A model generated the notes under the pieces. The model saw only the letters and a list, made by a program, of their open reading frames with translations. It had not been told where the DNA came from and made no database searches. Positions 41,021-52,411 of a DNA stretch of 64,000 nucleotides are shown piece by piece. Position numbers and translations under genes: made by a program. The first letter of the stretch is position 1; every line of letters starts with the position of its first letter. Origin of the DNA: Cylindrotheca closterium (taxonomy: Eukaryota > Bacillariophyta > Bacillariophyceae > Bacillariales > Bacillariaceae); contig CAKOGP040001825.1 in assembly GCA_933822405.4 (NCBI GenBank), positions 124,001-188,000 of the forward strand. The letters run 5' to 3'.

Positions 41021-44000
41021 TCACCGCTTGCTTTGGAATGGAGGTGGTGGCATTCCAATTGCTGCGAACAAATCAGCACTTTGGTCAACATTTTTCGTCG
41101 GTGCTGGGGTAGGGTCAGGAGACAAAGGGACATCCAGCATTTCTCCTTCGCCACTCAAGTCTTGTTCCACTGTTTTCTTTTCATCGACAAGAGCTTGTGA
41201 CTCTTCTCCTTTTGGAGCTGGAGTGTCAGTACTTGTGGAACCAAACACATTTGCTTCGCTTGCCGTCGCGTTTTCGGCGGGTGGCACATCTTCAGACGGC
41301 ATTGGCGGAGGTTGGACGCTCTGAGCATCCGCGGATGACATCGGTGGAGGCTCGAACTTTACCCCAGACGGGCTTCCGAACATTTGGGCCGCATCGGCCG
41401 TGTCTGTCGCACTTTCAGATGACATTGGTGGAGGTTGGAATGTCGCAGGCGCTGATGTGGTCTCAGCACTAGTTGAGATCTCCTTTGTTGCGACTTCTGG
41501 CTCTGTGGCGGTTTGTTCGGCTTCGACTGGAGTGTCAGAAGCGGGTTGGTCAGCTGCTGGTGCAGATTCGCCAAAAAGATCATGCGCGCCCATGGTCATT
41601 TCTACTCCTTGAGCAGCGGTGGTGCCGTTGGAAACTTCCTGAGCAACAGGAGCTTGTTGCGCCTCGGCTGCTTGTTCCTTCGCTGCCTCTGGTTTCTCCC
41701 AGGACGTCTCACCAGTTTTTGAATTGTAGTAGTAGGTCTGTCCACTACTAGGATCCACAGTCTCCGCCCAGTCGATAGTCGGGGTTGAATCATTTTTTGG
41801 CTCTGTCGTAGCTGCCCCATCAGCTGCAGGAGCAGCAGATTGTTCCGGTTCTGTCATGGACGCTGGTTTCTCCCAGGACGTTTCGTGGGTCACCTGATTG
41901 TAGTAGTAGACTTGCCCACTGGTTGGGTCGACAGTCTCTACCCACTCACTGCTGCCACTGCTTGTGGTAGCCCTTTCATCTTCGGTTTGTGTCATGGAAG
42001 CTGGCTTCTCCCATGACGTTTCTTCTGTTCGCTGATTGTAATAGTATGTTTGTCCACTAGTTGGGTCAACAGTCTCGACCCATTCCTCTTTCGTTTCATC
42101 GTTTATTGAAGTTTCATTTGCGGCGAGTTCCAGAGGCTTTTCCCAAGATGTTTCATGGGTCACCTTGTTGTAGTAGTACATCTTTCCACTAGAGGGATCC
42201 TCCGTTTCCACCCAATCAGATTCAGTCGATGTACTTTCATCAGGAGCCTTTGCCCGAGGGTCTTCCCAAGAGGTCTCTTGAGTTACAGTGTTGTAGTAGT
42301 AGACTTGGCCACTTGATGGATCTGTTGTCTCCACCCAATCGGAAGTCTCGCCCGCGGGACTTGGCTGAGGTTCTGTAAGGCTTTGGTCTGTTGTCACCTC
42401 TGTTACCGGTGGTGCATCTCCCGTTGCGGCATCTACTTCCTCCTTCTGCTTTGCTTGAACTTCCGGTTGCTTTTCTGGTGCAGCTTCGGCAGTCGTTTCT
42501 TCTGCTGGTGCAACCCGTGGAATTTGCTCTTTTTCTTCATCTGGCCCCTCCGCAGACGATTGAGGGGCAGTCTCAGCTGGAACCTCTGGTTCCTTGGGAG
42601 CAGAGTCTGCTGGTTGAGGTGTAGCAAAGAGCTCTTGGGCACTACCGGCACTGATGGGGGCAGGAGTTGTCTCGGTTGATGGATTCGAAGGGGCCGCAAA
42701 CAGATCATGAGCACTTCCACCACTCACAGGTGCCACTGCAGGGACCATAGGAGTCATCGGTGAACCGCCATAGGTCGCAGCTGCTGGAGACACAAAGCCT
42801 GGTTGCTTGGAAGGCGAATCGTAATTTTGAGTTTGGTATGGTGGCGGAGGCATGTATGGCGTGCTGGGGACATTGGCAGAATTCGGAGCACCTGTTTGGG
42901 AGGGTGTCGCAGGAGCTGCGGGTGCAGATACTTGAGCGGGAGTATTTCCAGGTGCAAATGTACTATATGGAACGGCTGGTGCGGCTGTAGCTGGTGCAAA
43001 TTGGTCGTAGGGGGGAACTGGTGGCTGTGTGGCTGTAGGCCCAAACGAGACATATCGTTGTTTGGGTAAAGCCGACCCACGGGAAAACGGATTGTTCATG
43101 GGATCACCCCCCAAATTCCCCGATGCTGGAGTTGTTTCTGACAACGAACTTAGGCTTGCCGCATTGCCAGAGGAAGGAGGCGGTGCCGTAACCTGTTGTC
43201 GTACCCCAGTAGCATGTCCATACTTCTGTTGCAAATTGACATCCGAAGAAGAGGAATGAAAGCCATCTGCCGAGTATTTGCTAGAGAAAATAGCTGCGGA
43301 AGATGATCCTCTTAACGAGTATCCTCCTGCCGTGTTGGAAGCGGCCGTAGTGTTCGTATTGGGTACCATTGTGGCGGGTGCCGATGCAATCCGATTTGGG
43401 TCAACAGGAAGCGGAGTTGGTGGATACATGCGAGTCGACTGGGCTCTAGGTTCCGCACCACCAAAAGACATTGGAGGTGGAGCTATATTGGAGTTATTAA
43501 TACGCAATCCTCCCAAATCAATCCCAGGAGGCAATCCTTGTCCTCCGTTGTCTAGAGCTATTTGAGTTTCCTTTTGCAGCTGAATTGGCAATAAAAACTG
43601 GCGTACATTGTTGCTAGAAGCCAAATCGTATGGAGTTTGTCCCTGTGAATTCTTGGCCAAAACGTTCGCCCCGCATTCGTTCACCAAAAACTGGACAACT
43701 TCCAGTGCTCGCATATCCGATGAGGCGCAAGCGTGGTGCAAAGGAGTGTTTCCTATCATGTCCACCTGCTCAATGTTGATGCCCGGATAGTGCAGTAATT
43801 GACGAATTAGTCGAGTCAATGAGTACTGGCATGCCATATGAATGGGATACCAGCCTTTCCCTTGGTTGACGACGGTGTAAACAGGATCGAACTCTCCAAT
43901 GCATCCCAGAGCTACATCTTCCTCCTTCCGTTGGACATTGTAAGCAAATCGACCAGGTCCGTCCTCTGGTGGAGGAGCCACTGTCTGTGAGATTTGATCA

Positions 44001-44026
44001 AATGTCTTTTGCGCCCACTCAAACAT
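41021..44026 (-). CDS. Ankyrin-repeat plus five-WW-domain scaffold protein
   Basis: 1001 aa, intronless, ATG 44024-44026. The N-terminal quarter holds ankyrin repeats (GKGWYPIHMACQYSLTRLIR, MIGNTPLHHACASSDMRALE, NSQGQTPYDLASSNN; about 55-140). A long Pro/Ser/Ala-rich region (150-560) follows, then five near-identical WW domains from about residue 563 to 775, each of the form WVETVDPTSGQVYYYN...TSWEKP with both Trp and the Tyr triplet. The tail is acidic with repeated PPPMSS blocks. Short acidic Leu-Phe motifs recur at five places (AHDLF, AQELF, AHDLF, AAQMF, SADLF), the last next to the C-terminus. It is an adaptor that probably binds Pro-rich ligands through WW. It converges with the DUF1350 gene with only 54 bp between stops. 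Confidence 0.9.
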   Translation of the reverse strand: MFEWAQKTFDQISQTVAPPPEDGPGRFAYNVQRKEEDVALGCIGEFDPVYTVVNQGKGWYPIHMACQYSLTRLIRQLLHYPGINIEQVDMIGNTPLHHACASSDMRALEVVQFLVNECGANVLAKNSQGQTPYDLASSNNVRQFLLPIQLQKETQIALDNGGQGLPPGIDLGGLRINNSNIAPPPMSFGGAEPRAQSTRMYPPTPLPVDPNRIASAPATMVPNTNTTAASNTAGGYSLRGSSSAAIFSSKYSADGFHSSSSDVNLQQKYGHATGVRQQVTAPPPSSGNAASLSSLSETTPASGNLGGDPMNNPFSRGSALPKQRYVSFGPTATQPPVPPYDQFAPATAAPAVPYSTFAPGNTPAQVSAPAAPATPSQTGAPNSANVPSTPYMPPPPYQTQNYDSPSKQPGFVSPAAATYGGSPMTPMVPAVAPVSGGSAHDLFAAPSNPSTETTPAPISAGSAQELFATPQPADSAPKEPEVPAETAPQSSAEGPDEEKEQIPRVAPAEETTAEAAPEKQPEVQAKQKEEVDAATGDAPPVTEVTTDQSLTEPQPSPAGETSDWVETTDPSSGQVYYYNTVTQETSWEDPRAKAPDESTSTESDWVETEDPSSGKMYYYNKVTHETSWEKPLELAANETSINDETKEEWVETVDPTSGQTYYYNQRTEETSWEKPASMTQTEDERATTSSGSSEWVETVDPTSGQVYYYNQVTHETSWEKPASMTEPEQSAAPAADGAATTEPKNDSTPTIDWAETVDPSSGQTYYYNSKTGETSWEKPEAAKEQAAEAQQAPVAQEVSNGTTAAQGVEMTMGAHDLFGESAPAADQPASDTPVEAEQTATEPEVATKEISTSAETTSAPATFQPPPMSSESATDTADAAQMFGSPSGVKFEPPPMSSADAQSVQPPPMPSEDVPPAENATASEANVFGSTSTDTPAPKGEESQALVDEKKTVEQDLSGEGEMLDVPLSPDPTPAPTKNVDQSADLFAAIGMPPPPFQSKR

Positions 44027-44331
44027 GCTGGAAAGCTAAAGACCTTGTTCGTGATGTTGCAGCACACACAACACCGATGACTTGAATTGTCGCGAACCAA
44101 AGACGTCGGTGGCATTTGCGTCACAGCAAAACGTGTCATGACAGACTTTTAAAGTTTTTCCAGTACCAAGTGAACGACATGAAGTTACTACATAAAAGCG
44201 GAGTTTCACTCAACGGATCTGCGGACTTCTTTAGCTGTTTAGCTGGGAGTCGACAACGTCCAATGCTAATGCTCGGTAGACGAGTTTGAAAGTGTTGGTT
44301 GTCTTCGAGCTCGTCATTCCAACCGCAAAAG
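44027..44331. other. Divergent promoter, WW scaffold / glycosyltransferase
   Basis: 305 bases between divergent start codons. No distinct motif is recognised. Confidence 0.35.
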
Positions 44332-46878
44332 ATGGTTGACAAAGCCTCTTCCTCCAATAGACAGCAGAGCAGATTGCCCAAGTCTCTACAAGTTTTCTGT
44401 GCCTTGCTAGCCGTCGTGGGAACTGCTGCGGTTGTTTCTGATGATGTTCGGAGGTCCGTTCAACAGTTGATTGCTGGCGAAAACGCGGCGATTGACACTT
44501 CCAATGGTTTTCAACGACGACGATTGACCGCGGAAAACGATGGCTCTACCATTGCAGTATTTGTCTCCAATTCTGAATCTCCTAATGCCAACAAGTTGAA
44601 ACAAGACTTGAAGCAGTCCTCGTTGGTGAGCACTGTTGTGGAGTTGAACGCCAAGTTTACCACGCTTCCCAATTTTGTGTTGCCAGCTTGTAACAAAGGG
44701 CAGTCTCGCTATGACGAATTTCAATCTACGCACCCACATCTGGCAGTGGAGTTGCTCAAATATTGTGCTTTGGCTCAAAATGATGGCGGTTTGTTTGTGG
44801 ATGCTGACAGTCCCATGTTGACAACCTTGGAGGATTTGCTGGGCGAAGAACTGCCCTACAATATTGCACTACTCAATGACGAATATGTGTCTCAAGCGAT
44901 TCACGGGGCCTTGCTCTATCTGAAGGATGGGACTATTGCCAAACAAATGGTCGAAGTTCTTACAACAACTTCCCTGGACGTGTTGAAAGCATCTCCACTC
45001 CTAATTACAAAAAGTCTATATGATGCCATTGCCGCAGATGCCAAAGTTGGAACATTGGTTCCTGGTACCGTAAGCAACGGTTGGTACCTGCTGCAACACA
45101 AGTGTACCATCAATCCTCTCGGAGGAAGACAGGTCTCTGCTCCCATTTCAAGTTATGCGTTGAACACCTATCGGTGAGTATTGTACATCCCATATGCCCA
45201 TATTGCTGACCCTCCAACGCGTATCTCTCACCACGTGTTTGTCTGTCCTGTATATTTGGCTACAGCTTGAATCAAAATTGCCCAGAAGCAAACGGCTTTT
45301 GCTGCAGTATCTTTGATCCTCAAAAGTACACCACGCACATGATGACCAAACATTTGATGCTACCGTATCAAATGCTTCCGCATCCAAAGGATCTTCCCAA
45401 ACCTCTTAATGCTGAGGCTGGACACTACGAAGAAGATGATCTGCCATATATTTCTACAATCTCGGAAAAGGTCTTGGAACGACCGGAGCAGCCATTGATC
45501 ACGCCGAACTTTTTCGATATCCTGCTGCAGAATGATTGTTTGCCTTCTGATAAGAAGTGCAGTGACTGCTTACGAGATAAGAAGGGTGCTAATTGTCAAA
45601 AATGTGCTTCGGCGTGTCCGTGCTATTGTAAGACTCTGTGTCACACACCCGTGGAGGAAAAATTTATCTCGAAAGAGCTAGTCATTCGGCCACCTTTGTA
45701 TGCGCGAGATCCTTCTCGTCTTATTCCAAAAATTATTCACCAAACATGGTTCGAAGATGTGACACAAGAAAAGTACCCCAACATGAGCCGTCTCATTGAA
45801 TCCTTCAAGAAATCAGGTTGGAGTTATGTTTTCTACACGGATGAAGAGGCTCAAAATTTCTTGTCAACCCACTTTCCTCCAGAAGTGAGACAAGCTTATG
45901 ATACTTTGCGACCGGGGGCCTTTAAGGCTGACTTGTTCCGGTATTGTGCACTATTGATTCATGGAGGTGTCTATGCCGATATGGACATTATGCTCGAGAC
46001 GAATCTGGATTTGGCAGTCGAACCTGACATTGGTTTTATGGTTCCCCAAGATGAGGTACGTGAACACTTTGGAGGTACATGTTTCATATGGATTATATGA
46101 AAGCCTAATGCGACCGTTTGTGTTACATTTATTGCTATATGATGACAGCCCGGTACACCAGTCGAAACTCGAATGTGTCTTTGGAATGGTCTTATCGCCT
46201 CTGCTCCTGGCCATCCTTTCTTGGCCAAGGTCATTGAAACTGTTGTCAACAATGTTCGAAATCGATTCACTTCCGTTGATGTCGACAATCTCTTTTGCCC
46301 GGATCCCGAACTTTCTATTCTTCATGCATTCGATACTCTCTTCACAGCAGGTCCATGTATTTTGGGAGCAATGATAAACAAAGTGCTTGGACGTCACGGA
46401 CAGACTCCATTCAAGGCTGGTGAAATCGATATCTGGGAGGCTAGCAAGGAACAAGCATTGGCAAAGAAACAAGAGTTTGTCATTGGAGTTGAAGACAAAC
46501 CTAGCATGCGAATTCCTGGACGAACGATCATTTTGCACCAAGACAAATGGGATGTAAGTAGAGAACAGTCAAGTTCGTGGATGTTGAGATCAGTTGTTCC
46601 TCTGCCAAAACTGACACTTTTCGTTTTGATTACAGATGGGAGCCCATAGATTCACATTCTTGGAAAAGAACCTTGTGGTGGCAGCCACAGATCTACCAGA
46701 TGCCGATGATAGGGCGAACCAAGAGAAACCACCAGAGCACTACAGCAAGACACATGTCAAGGCAGGAATCTATGGTCTTGAACGGTTATACACGGATAAT
46801 ATCAAAGCAAACGAAGAGCTTCGATTCTATGTCAACGCACAATGGAAAGAGCGTCAGACGACGACAAAGAGCTCATAA
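44332..46878 (+). CDS. Type II membrane GT32-like glycosyltransferase with a second, degenerate half
   Basis: Exons 44332-45173, 45266-46055, 46149-46553 and 46636-46878 (introns 92, 93 and 82 nt), 759 aa. A short cytosolic basic N-terminus and one signal anchor (LQVFCALLAVVGTAAVV) give Golgi-type topology. The C-terminal half is a GT32/OCH1-like sugar transferase: PKIIHQTWFEDV, WSYVFYTDEEA, ADLFRYCALLIHGGVYADMD with the DxD, MCLWNGLIASAPGHPFL and TGP-like TAGPCILG. The N-terminal half repeats the central block in weaker form (LLKYCALAQNDGGLFVDADS, about residues 141-160). Between them lies a Cys-rich insert (CSDCLRDKKGANCQKC...CPCYC). It probably acts on glycans in the Golgi; the donor sugar is unknown. 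Confidence 0.85.
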
Positions 46879-46938
46879 CATTAAGCCAAACATCACACAT
46901 AGTCTATGCTTAGTCTTGCTGTAGTGTAGCAACACACT

Positions 46939-49104
46939 CTAGCATCTATGAAGTGTATTCGCCACATCGTTTGATATTTGACAGTTGTTTGATGGTGCCG
47001 TTTGCTTCTCTTGCACTCCATGCATCCTCTTGCGAGGGGACAAACGTGACATCCGCGCCTTCTTTCGCTTTCTCGAAGATTCAGAATTAGTGCCGTCCGA
47101 GTCATTTGAGCTCGATGCGGTATCTGAAGATCCCCAGGTAGTTTCAGCTGTCAAGTCATCACTCTCTTCTGTGCCGCGGTCAGAACCAGACGTCGTCGGG
47201 GGTTCACTGACTAGAGCGGACTTTCTCCTTGACACTGTGGTAGGACCCCTGGGGACATGCGTATGAGTTGATTCGGCTTTAGGACCCCCCATATACGCCG
47301 AGTGCTGACTAGCAGCGAGAGCAGTTTGCTGGGCGAACAACGTGTAATAATCAGCTCCAAGGTGTTGGACTGGCTGGTTCTTCGATGATGCATGCGACAT
47401 TGCTTCTGTGAATGCTTGCGCAAGTAAATCTGGATTGTCATTTTTTCCGAGATTTGCTCGGTGTGGTCTAGTGTCATTTCCAGAACCTTGTTGTTGGATA
47501 CGACCCATTCCTATTCCAGGTATGCCGCGATGCTGCACCATCGAGTCTGATTTCGACATATCTTTTCCTGGCAAGAATGGGACACTCTGGTTTGCCGGCT
47601 TGCCATTTGCAGTCTGCTGTGAATTTAATGGCGAGATGTCTACGCCTAGAAAGCGATGGAAGTCGTCAAAGGATTTACTGGTGAAGGTAGGCGTGTGGTG
47701 ATCAGAAGTACTTGCGCCAGGTGTTGGTGATTTTTCCATTCCAGTGACCTCGTCGAATCCTTTCAAGAAGTCTGGCATTTCACTTGCTTGAGGCACATTT
47801 CCAGAGATCGAAATCTTAGATATTTTTGGTCTGATGGCGGCCGAATGACTTGGGGGTGGTGCACTTATCGTTGCGGCAGGGATGAATGATGAAGGAGGTG
47901 GCATGCCCGTCGCCTCTGTTGCAGTCACATACGCATTATGGAGGAGCTTCACTGGGTGCGGTTTTACTGTTGGTGCACTGGTAGCCTGGGCTTGTGTCAC
48001 TGAGTTCTTTTGAACAGCCTTCAAGAAGGATTCGTGCAGTGTTTGACTTTTGATGTTGGAATTCGACGCACTAGGTTGAGGAGGGTGGCTATGGAGCTGA
48101 GAGCGATTTGCTCCCCCGATCATTGAAATGGAAGGTCTAGGCCTGGATGACATTTCAACCGCTGGATTCCGCGATACCACAGCATATGATGCTGCGTTTG
48201 GTGACACAGTCAAATTCGATGTAGGAAACGAGTACTGAGGCCATGAAGGCGTGTTCGAGTTTGGGTTGGGAAGAAGGGGGACGATTCCAAGCTAGGAAAA
48301 ACGAAACTAAGACGTGAGCCGTTTGTGGAAAACAATTCTGACGTGAATGAGTAAGCTCGTACCGGTATTGCTTTGTGAGTCTACTTGTTCCATGTAAGAA
48401 AAAAATAGTGAGTACGAGGCTTCTCAGAGCGACGACCATTTAGAGAATATACTGACCACACTCATTTCGGGATATACTGCTTTCAGAAAATTCTTCTTCG
48501 CCGTCTGTAGTCTTGTCAAATTTCTTTGATATCCTACAGGGTCTATTGCAACGCTATTCTTCTTCCCCAAGTACGATGCCTTTCCCTTGCTTTTCCCAGC
48601 ATATTTCTTTGTTACTCTCATCGGAGCACAGTGCAGTTTCTTTGCGAGAAACGAACGAAGGGTGCTTCCATTCTCTAAATCTACTTGACCCTTAACAAAT
48701 AATTCAATAAGAATATCTGCGTAAGCCTCTTCCTCTGGTGTCCACTTCCCACTTCTCAACTTTTTGTCTTTGAATGTAGTCTCTTGTGCAAGCGGTGGTC
48801 GATACATATTGAAAGCATGTTGTTGCATATTGGGCAGGCGTTGAAGGTGTACAAGCTGTTGTGCTTGGGACGAAATGAAAGCATGTGCGGGTATTGATAG
48901 TGCAGGGGCAATTGGAGCAACTTGGTGATGTTGTGGCAATCGTACTTGAACATCATGTGGTGTTGCGTTGGAGATAGTTGCTTGTGCATTCTGAAGGGCT
49001 CGTTGCTGAGACATGCTGACTTGTCGATGTACTTGGCTCATAGCTTCTGCTAGTGAACTGTCGCCCAATGCTGCGTGTTCACCACTTCCGACCCTTTGCT
49101 TCAT
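46939..49104 (-). CDS. Myb/SANT-like nuclear protein with a conserved GKWTxEEE domain
   Basis: Exons 49104-48457 and 48291-46939 (165-nt intron, donor GTCAGT), 666 aa. A Gln/His/Met-rich N-terminus precedes a domain at about residues 115-185: LRSGKWTPEEEAYADILIEL, FVKGQVDLENGSTLRSFLAK, KLHCAPMRVTKKYAGKSKGK. It begins like a Myb/SANT helix and continues into a block that I associate with stramenopile transcription-related proteins. The C-terminal 450 residues are disordered, with a FLKAVQKNS block, a DDFHRFLGVDISPLN motif and a terminal basic cluster (RKRKKARMSRLSPRKRM) suited to nuclear import. DNA binding is inferred. It converges with the glycosyltransferase gene, 60 bp between stops. Confidence 0.82.
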
Positions 49105-49330
49105 CCTATTTCGATTTGTTGCATGGCAAACGTACTATGTTGTTTTTCTTGTTTGAGTCGTCAATCCAACAGATGGCAATTGAATCTGCAGAAATTTAGT
49201 GATAAGTGGTTTAATTGTGAAAAACGGTCATATATGTGAAAACTGGTCTCATTGGCCATCTGGCAAAATCTGATTTCTACTGTAAGTAATGGAGAAATAG
49301 GGAAATAAAGTAGCGGAGGATAGCATTTAT

Positions 49331-52300
49331 TCAGGGTCTACGACGTCTCAACAATTCCGGTCCCAATGAGATCAATATTGAGGCAATGCGTGCATCACCT
49401 TCACCAGTCGCCTGAGCACTTTCGCGTTGCTTGTACGAATCGCAACATGCCATTGTTGTCATCCATGCTGACGCTTCCCCCTCTTCAATTTCACCAGACA
49501 AAGACTGCAATGATCGTGCGTAGTCTTCAGCCTTGACTTTCTTGAAATGATGGGGTGAAGAAAGCAAGCTTGGTGCAAACGAGAAGAGGAAATGGAACAC
49601 AGTCGAAGGTCGAACATCCTTGATCCAGACCTCTCGCAAAAGAGACTTGGCAATGATAGTGGAAGATCTGCTAGTATCTTCCAAACCAGTCCAAAAGAGC
49701 ATGTTGCGCATTGCCCGTAGTTCCGCGTAAGGTTTACCGTTACCAATTTCACTGAGATGTTCTGAGCTTCCACTCTTGACAATGAATTGTTCCAAGGCCA
49801 ATTCAAAGTCTGCTAAATCTTGTGTAACATTCAGTTTCGCAGCTTCCCCTAGTGGTCTAATTAGAGCAGCGTTCGAAACAAAGTTGTACAAAGCGTAGGT
49901 AGCGACTGTTGAAGCCACTACACATGCATATTCAGGTGGCAACTTCGATAGATGTAGAATGGCCAGTCTATCGAACAAACCTGAAAGGTGCTTTTGAACA
50001 AAGGACGGAGCATCTGGGTCGCTTGTATCAGAGTGAAGATAGGAACCGTAGTGCATTCTTCCTATGGCTTCGGCAATTCGCCTATTGAGGACTCTGGAAA
50101 GGGGACCAAGAATGTTCTTCTTGACAAACTTTTCGATTTCGAGTAAGCCAGGTCTAAGAGCTTGCTCACAAATGCTGGCGGCATCCTCCAGTTTCGACGT
50201 AACAGCTGGGCGGTAGGGCTCGAGGAAGACTTTTTCTGGTGCAGTTCGGAGCGATTTTGCCATAGCACTCATGATCTTTGATACCTTCATGTCATGCAAC
50301 AAAGCTTCGCTGGGTGTGTCATCACTTGCATTGATGAGCCCATCTTCGCCCACGTGGCTGATGCCGTTCTTCGCTTGCTCGCAGAATTGAGAAATCATGT
50401 TGATGACGTTTTCAGCGATCATTGATACCGAAGACAAGTCGCCGCCTCCTTCTCTTGGATCAGCCAAGGAGAGTTCTTGTCGAATATTAATATCGAACTT
50501 TTGGACATCGTGGCGCGATGGAAGAAGTGGGAGGTGTGAAATTGCATTGCCCATCTCATCTACTGTCACGTTGTCTGGAAACATGTACTGAAGAGGAGCG
50601 CAAAGGCGCTGGCTAGATGTCTCTAGAAATGCCTGCTGCAGTCTGAAAAGTCCACTGCTGGATTCATGGCTACCTTGAAGTGTCATCCATTCGCTAGAAT
50701 TGAAGACTGCTGACATTGACATGGTAATGCCTGACGTCTTGAAATTTGTGGAGCGATCGACATCACCTGTCATTATTTTGGATGTCGTCCATGTATCAGC
50801 GCTGACAGGGCCGTGACCACGGCCTTGATGAGACTCTGACATAGTGCTCCACTTCAAGAAAGTGTCATCTAGACCTGCAGACCCTCCAAGAACCCCATTC
50901 GAAGATGTTGAAGTAGGGTCTTCAAGCGATACTGCACCCAGCCCAGCCTGCATGGTATCATTTATTGAGGCAAGCATCTTAATAGACGCCGAGCGGACAG
51001 TGGGGTACAGTGCTGACACATCCTTGGCAAATTTTCCATTCTCGTACTCCAACACATGTTTCAGCCTATCTCCCATCTTTTGGCAAAGGTAGCCCCAAAA
51101 AACCGAAAAGATACTGAAATCGCCTTCTTTGCTGTTCACTTGATGAAATTTCTCAGGCAGTGGAGCAGCAGATACAACATCAACAAACAACTGACGAGAT
51201 ACTGGATCAGATTTGCGGCAGAGAACCTGATGAAGATTCCATGCATGCATTGCACTCTCGGAAATCTCGGTGGCCCACTTATTCGCTGCTTCGGCACGCA
51301 GCTCCGTAAGCTTCTTTTTCAATGCTCGTTGCACATTCGCGTCCGAAAGCTTCTTGCTCGAACCACTGGTTGCTAATTTTGCTTCTGTTGTTGCTGTGTC
51401 ATTGAGGCGTGAAAGAGTTGTAGGAGACAAGAACTCGCTTGTAGCTTTTCCTGCTTTAGAAAGGGCATGATTAATAGCCGTCCATGCTGCTTGTGGAAGC
51501 TCTCCAAGATGGAAATAGACTTGAAGCGTGGCCCCAAGCTTAATGACCGCTCCGGTAGATGAAGCGCTGTCACTTGTATGATGCTCGGCTAATAGAGCTT
51601 CTGCAGCTTTTCGCACAGCAGCTGCAGTCTTTTCAGCCTGTGGACGGATTGCCTCCACAATATCAATCTTGTGCCCCTTGCTTAGTTCAGGTTTTGACAA
51701 CAAGTCCTCGATAACTGCTACCGAAGCTGCCGCCCGAGTCAAATCTCTGAGGTCATCCAAATAGAATCCCTCCAACTTTGATGCCTCGAATTGTAGACGA
51801 AGAGTCATCTTCAGCGTTGCAGAAAGTTGAAGAACACATGACAACCGATTTGTTGCTTTCTCCATTCGGGACAGACCCCTGCCGAGCGAAGATTCCACTC
51901 GCGTTGCGACACCTTCCAACACTTCAGCTTGTCGTTTCAATCGATCACATCTCTCACGCGTAGCCACTAGAGTCGATGTTCCTGAATCACTTGTAGAGCG
52001 TTCATTTCCATCTTCTTCAGCTTCTTCCTCGATAACATGACCATGAAGACGCAGCAAGGGAGCAGCAACAGCTTCTGGACTCGTTCTCGAGACTCGTTCT
52101 GCCAATGACTCAACCAGAGCGAGCTTACGGCCAACCTCACCCAACGCATCTTCAGCACACTGCTGGTGGCTCCTAGAATCACTCGTCTCGAGAAGGGATG
52201 CGGCATAAGCAAATGAGGTTTCATCACCTTTTGCAGAAACATGCATATCCAGTTTTGTCAAGAATGGATCTTCGCGAAGCAACAATGCGAGTGATGATGC

Positions 52301-52411
52301 TGCTTGAGCCGCTGAGCTCTGCTGTTGAGTCAGATTGGGCTTCCGTCTTGACTCGCCATTTCGGCCGATTGATTCCGACGATGCCGATGGTGCCTGTTGT
52401 GTTGCTTCCAT
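49331..52411 (-). CDS. COG5: Conserved oligomeric Golgi complex subunit 5
   Basis: 1026 aa, intronless, ATG 52409-52411. COG5 belongs to lobe B of the COG tether for retrograde vesicles in the Golgi. Features that fit are the N-terminal FAYAASLLET segment followed by long helical heptads, FYLDDLRDLTRAAASVAVIE, SIFWGYLCQKMGDRLKHV-like and FSVFWGYL blocks in the middle, and a C-terminal block (YAELRAMRNMLFW ... VRPSTVFHFLFSFAPSLLSS, ending with a final helix) matching the COG5 C-terminus in order and spacing. It is larger than the roughly 840 aa of animal COG5. The identification rests mainly on the two ends. Confidence 0.75.
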   Translation of the reverse strand: MEATQQAPSASSESIGRNGESRRKPNLTQQQSSAAQAASSLALLLREDPFLTKLDMHVSAKGDETSFAYAASLLETSDSRSHQQCAEDALGEVGRKLALVESLAERVSRTSPEAVAAPLLRLHGHVIEEEAEEDGNERSTSDSGTSTLVATRERCDRLKRQAEVLEGVATRVESSLGRGLSRMEKATNRLSCVLQLSATLKMTLRLQFEASKLEGFYLDDLRDLTRAAASVAVIEDLLSKPELSKGHKIDIVEAIRPQAEKTAAAVRKAAEALLAEHHTSDSASSTGAVIKLGATLQVYFHLGELPQAAWTAINHALSKAGKATSEFLSPTTLSRLNDTATTEAKLATSGSSKKLSDANVQRALKKKLTELRAEAANKWATEISESAMHAWNLHQVLCRKSDPVSRQLFVDVVSAAPLPEKFHQVNSKEGDFSIFSVFWGYLCQKMGDRLKHVLEYENGKFAKDVSALYPTVRSASIKMLASINDTMQAGLGAVSLEDPTSTSSNGVLGGSAGLDDTFLKWSTMSESHQGRGHGPVSADTWTTSKIMTGDVDRSTNFKTSGITMSMSAVFNSSEWMTLQGSHESSSGLFRLQQAFLETSSQRLCAPLQYMFPDNVTVDEMGNAISHLPLLPSRHDVQKFDINIRQELSLADPREGGGDLSSVSMIAENVINMISQFCEQAKNGISHVGEDGLINASDDTPSEALLHDMKVSKIMSAMAKSLRTAPEKVFLEPYRPAVTSKLEDAASICEQALRPGLLEIEKFVKKNILGPLSRVLNRRIAEAIGRMHYGSYLHSDTSDPDAPSFVQKHLSGLFDRLAILHLSKLPPEYACVVASTVATYALYNFVSNAALIRPLGEAAKLNVTQDLADFELALEQFIVKSGSSEHLSEIGNGKPYAELRAMRNMLFWTGLEDTSRSSTIIAKSLLREVWIKDVRPSTVFHFLFSFAPSLLSSPHHFKKVKAEDYARSLQSLSGEIEEGEASAWMTTMACCDSYKQRESAQATGEGDARIASILISLGPELLRRRRP

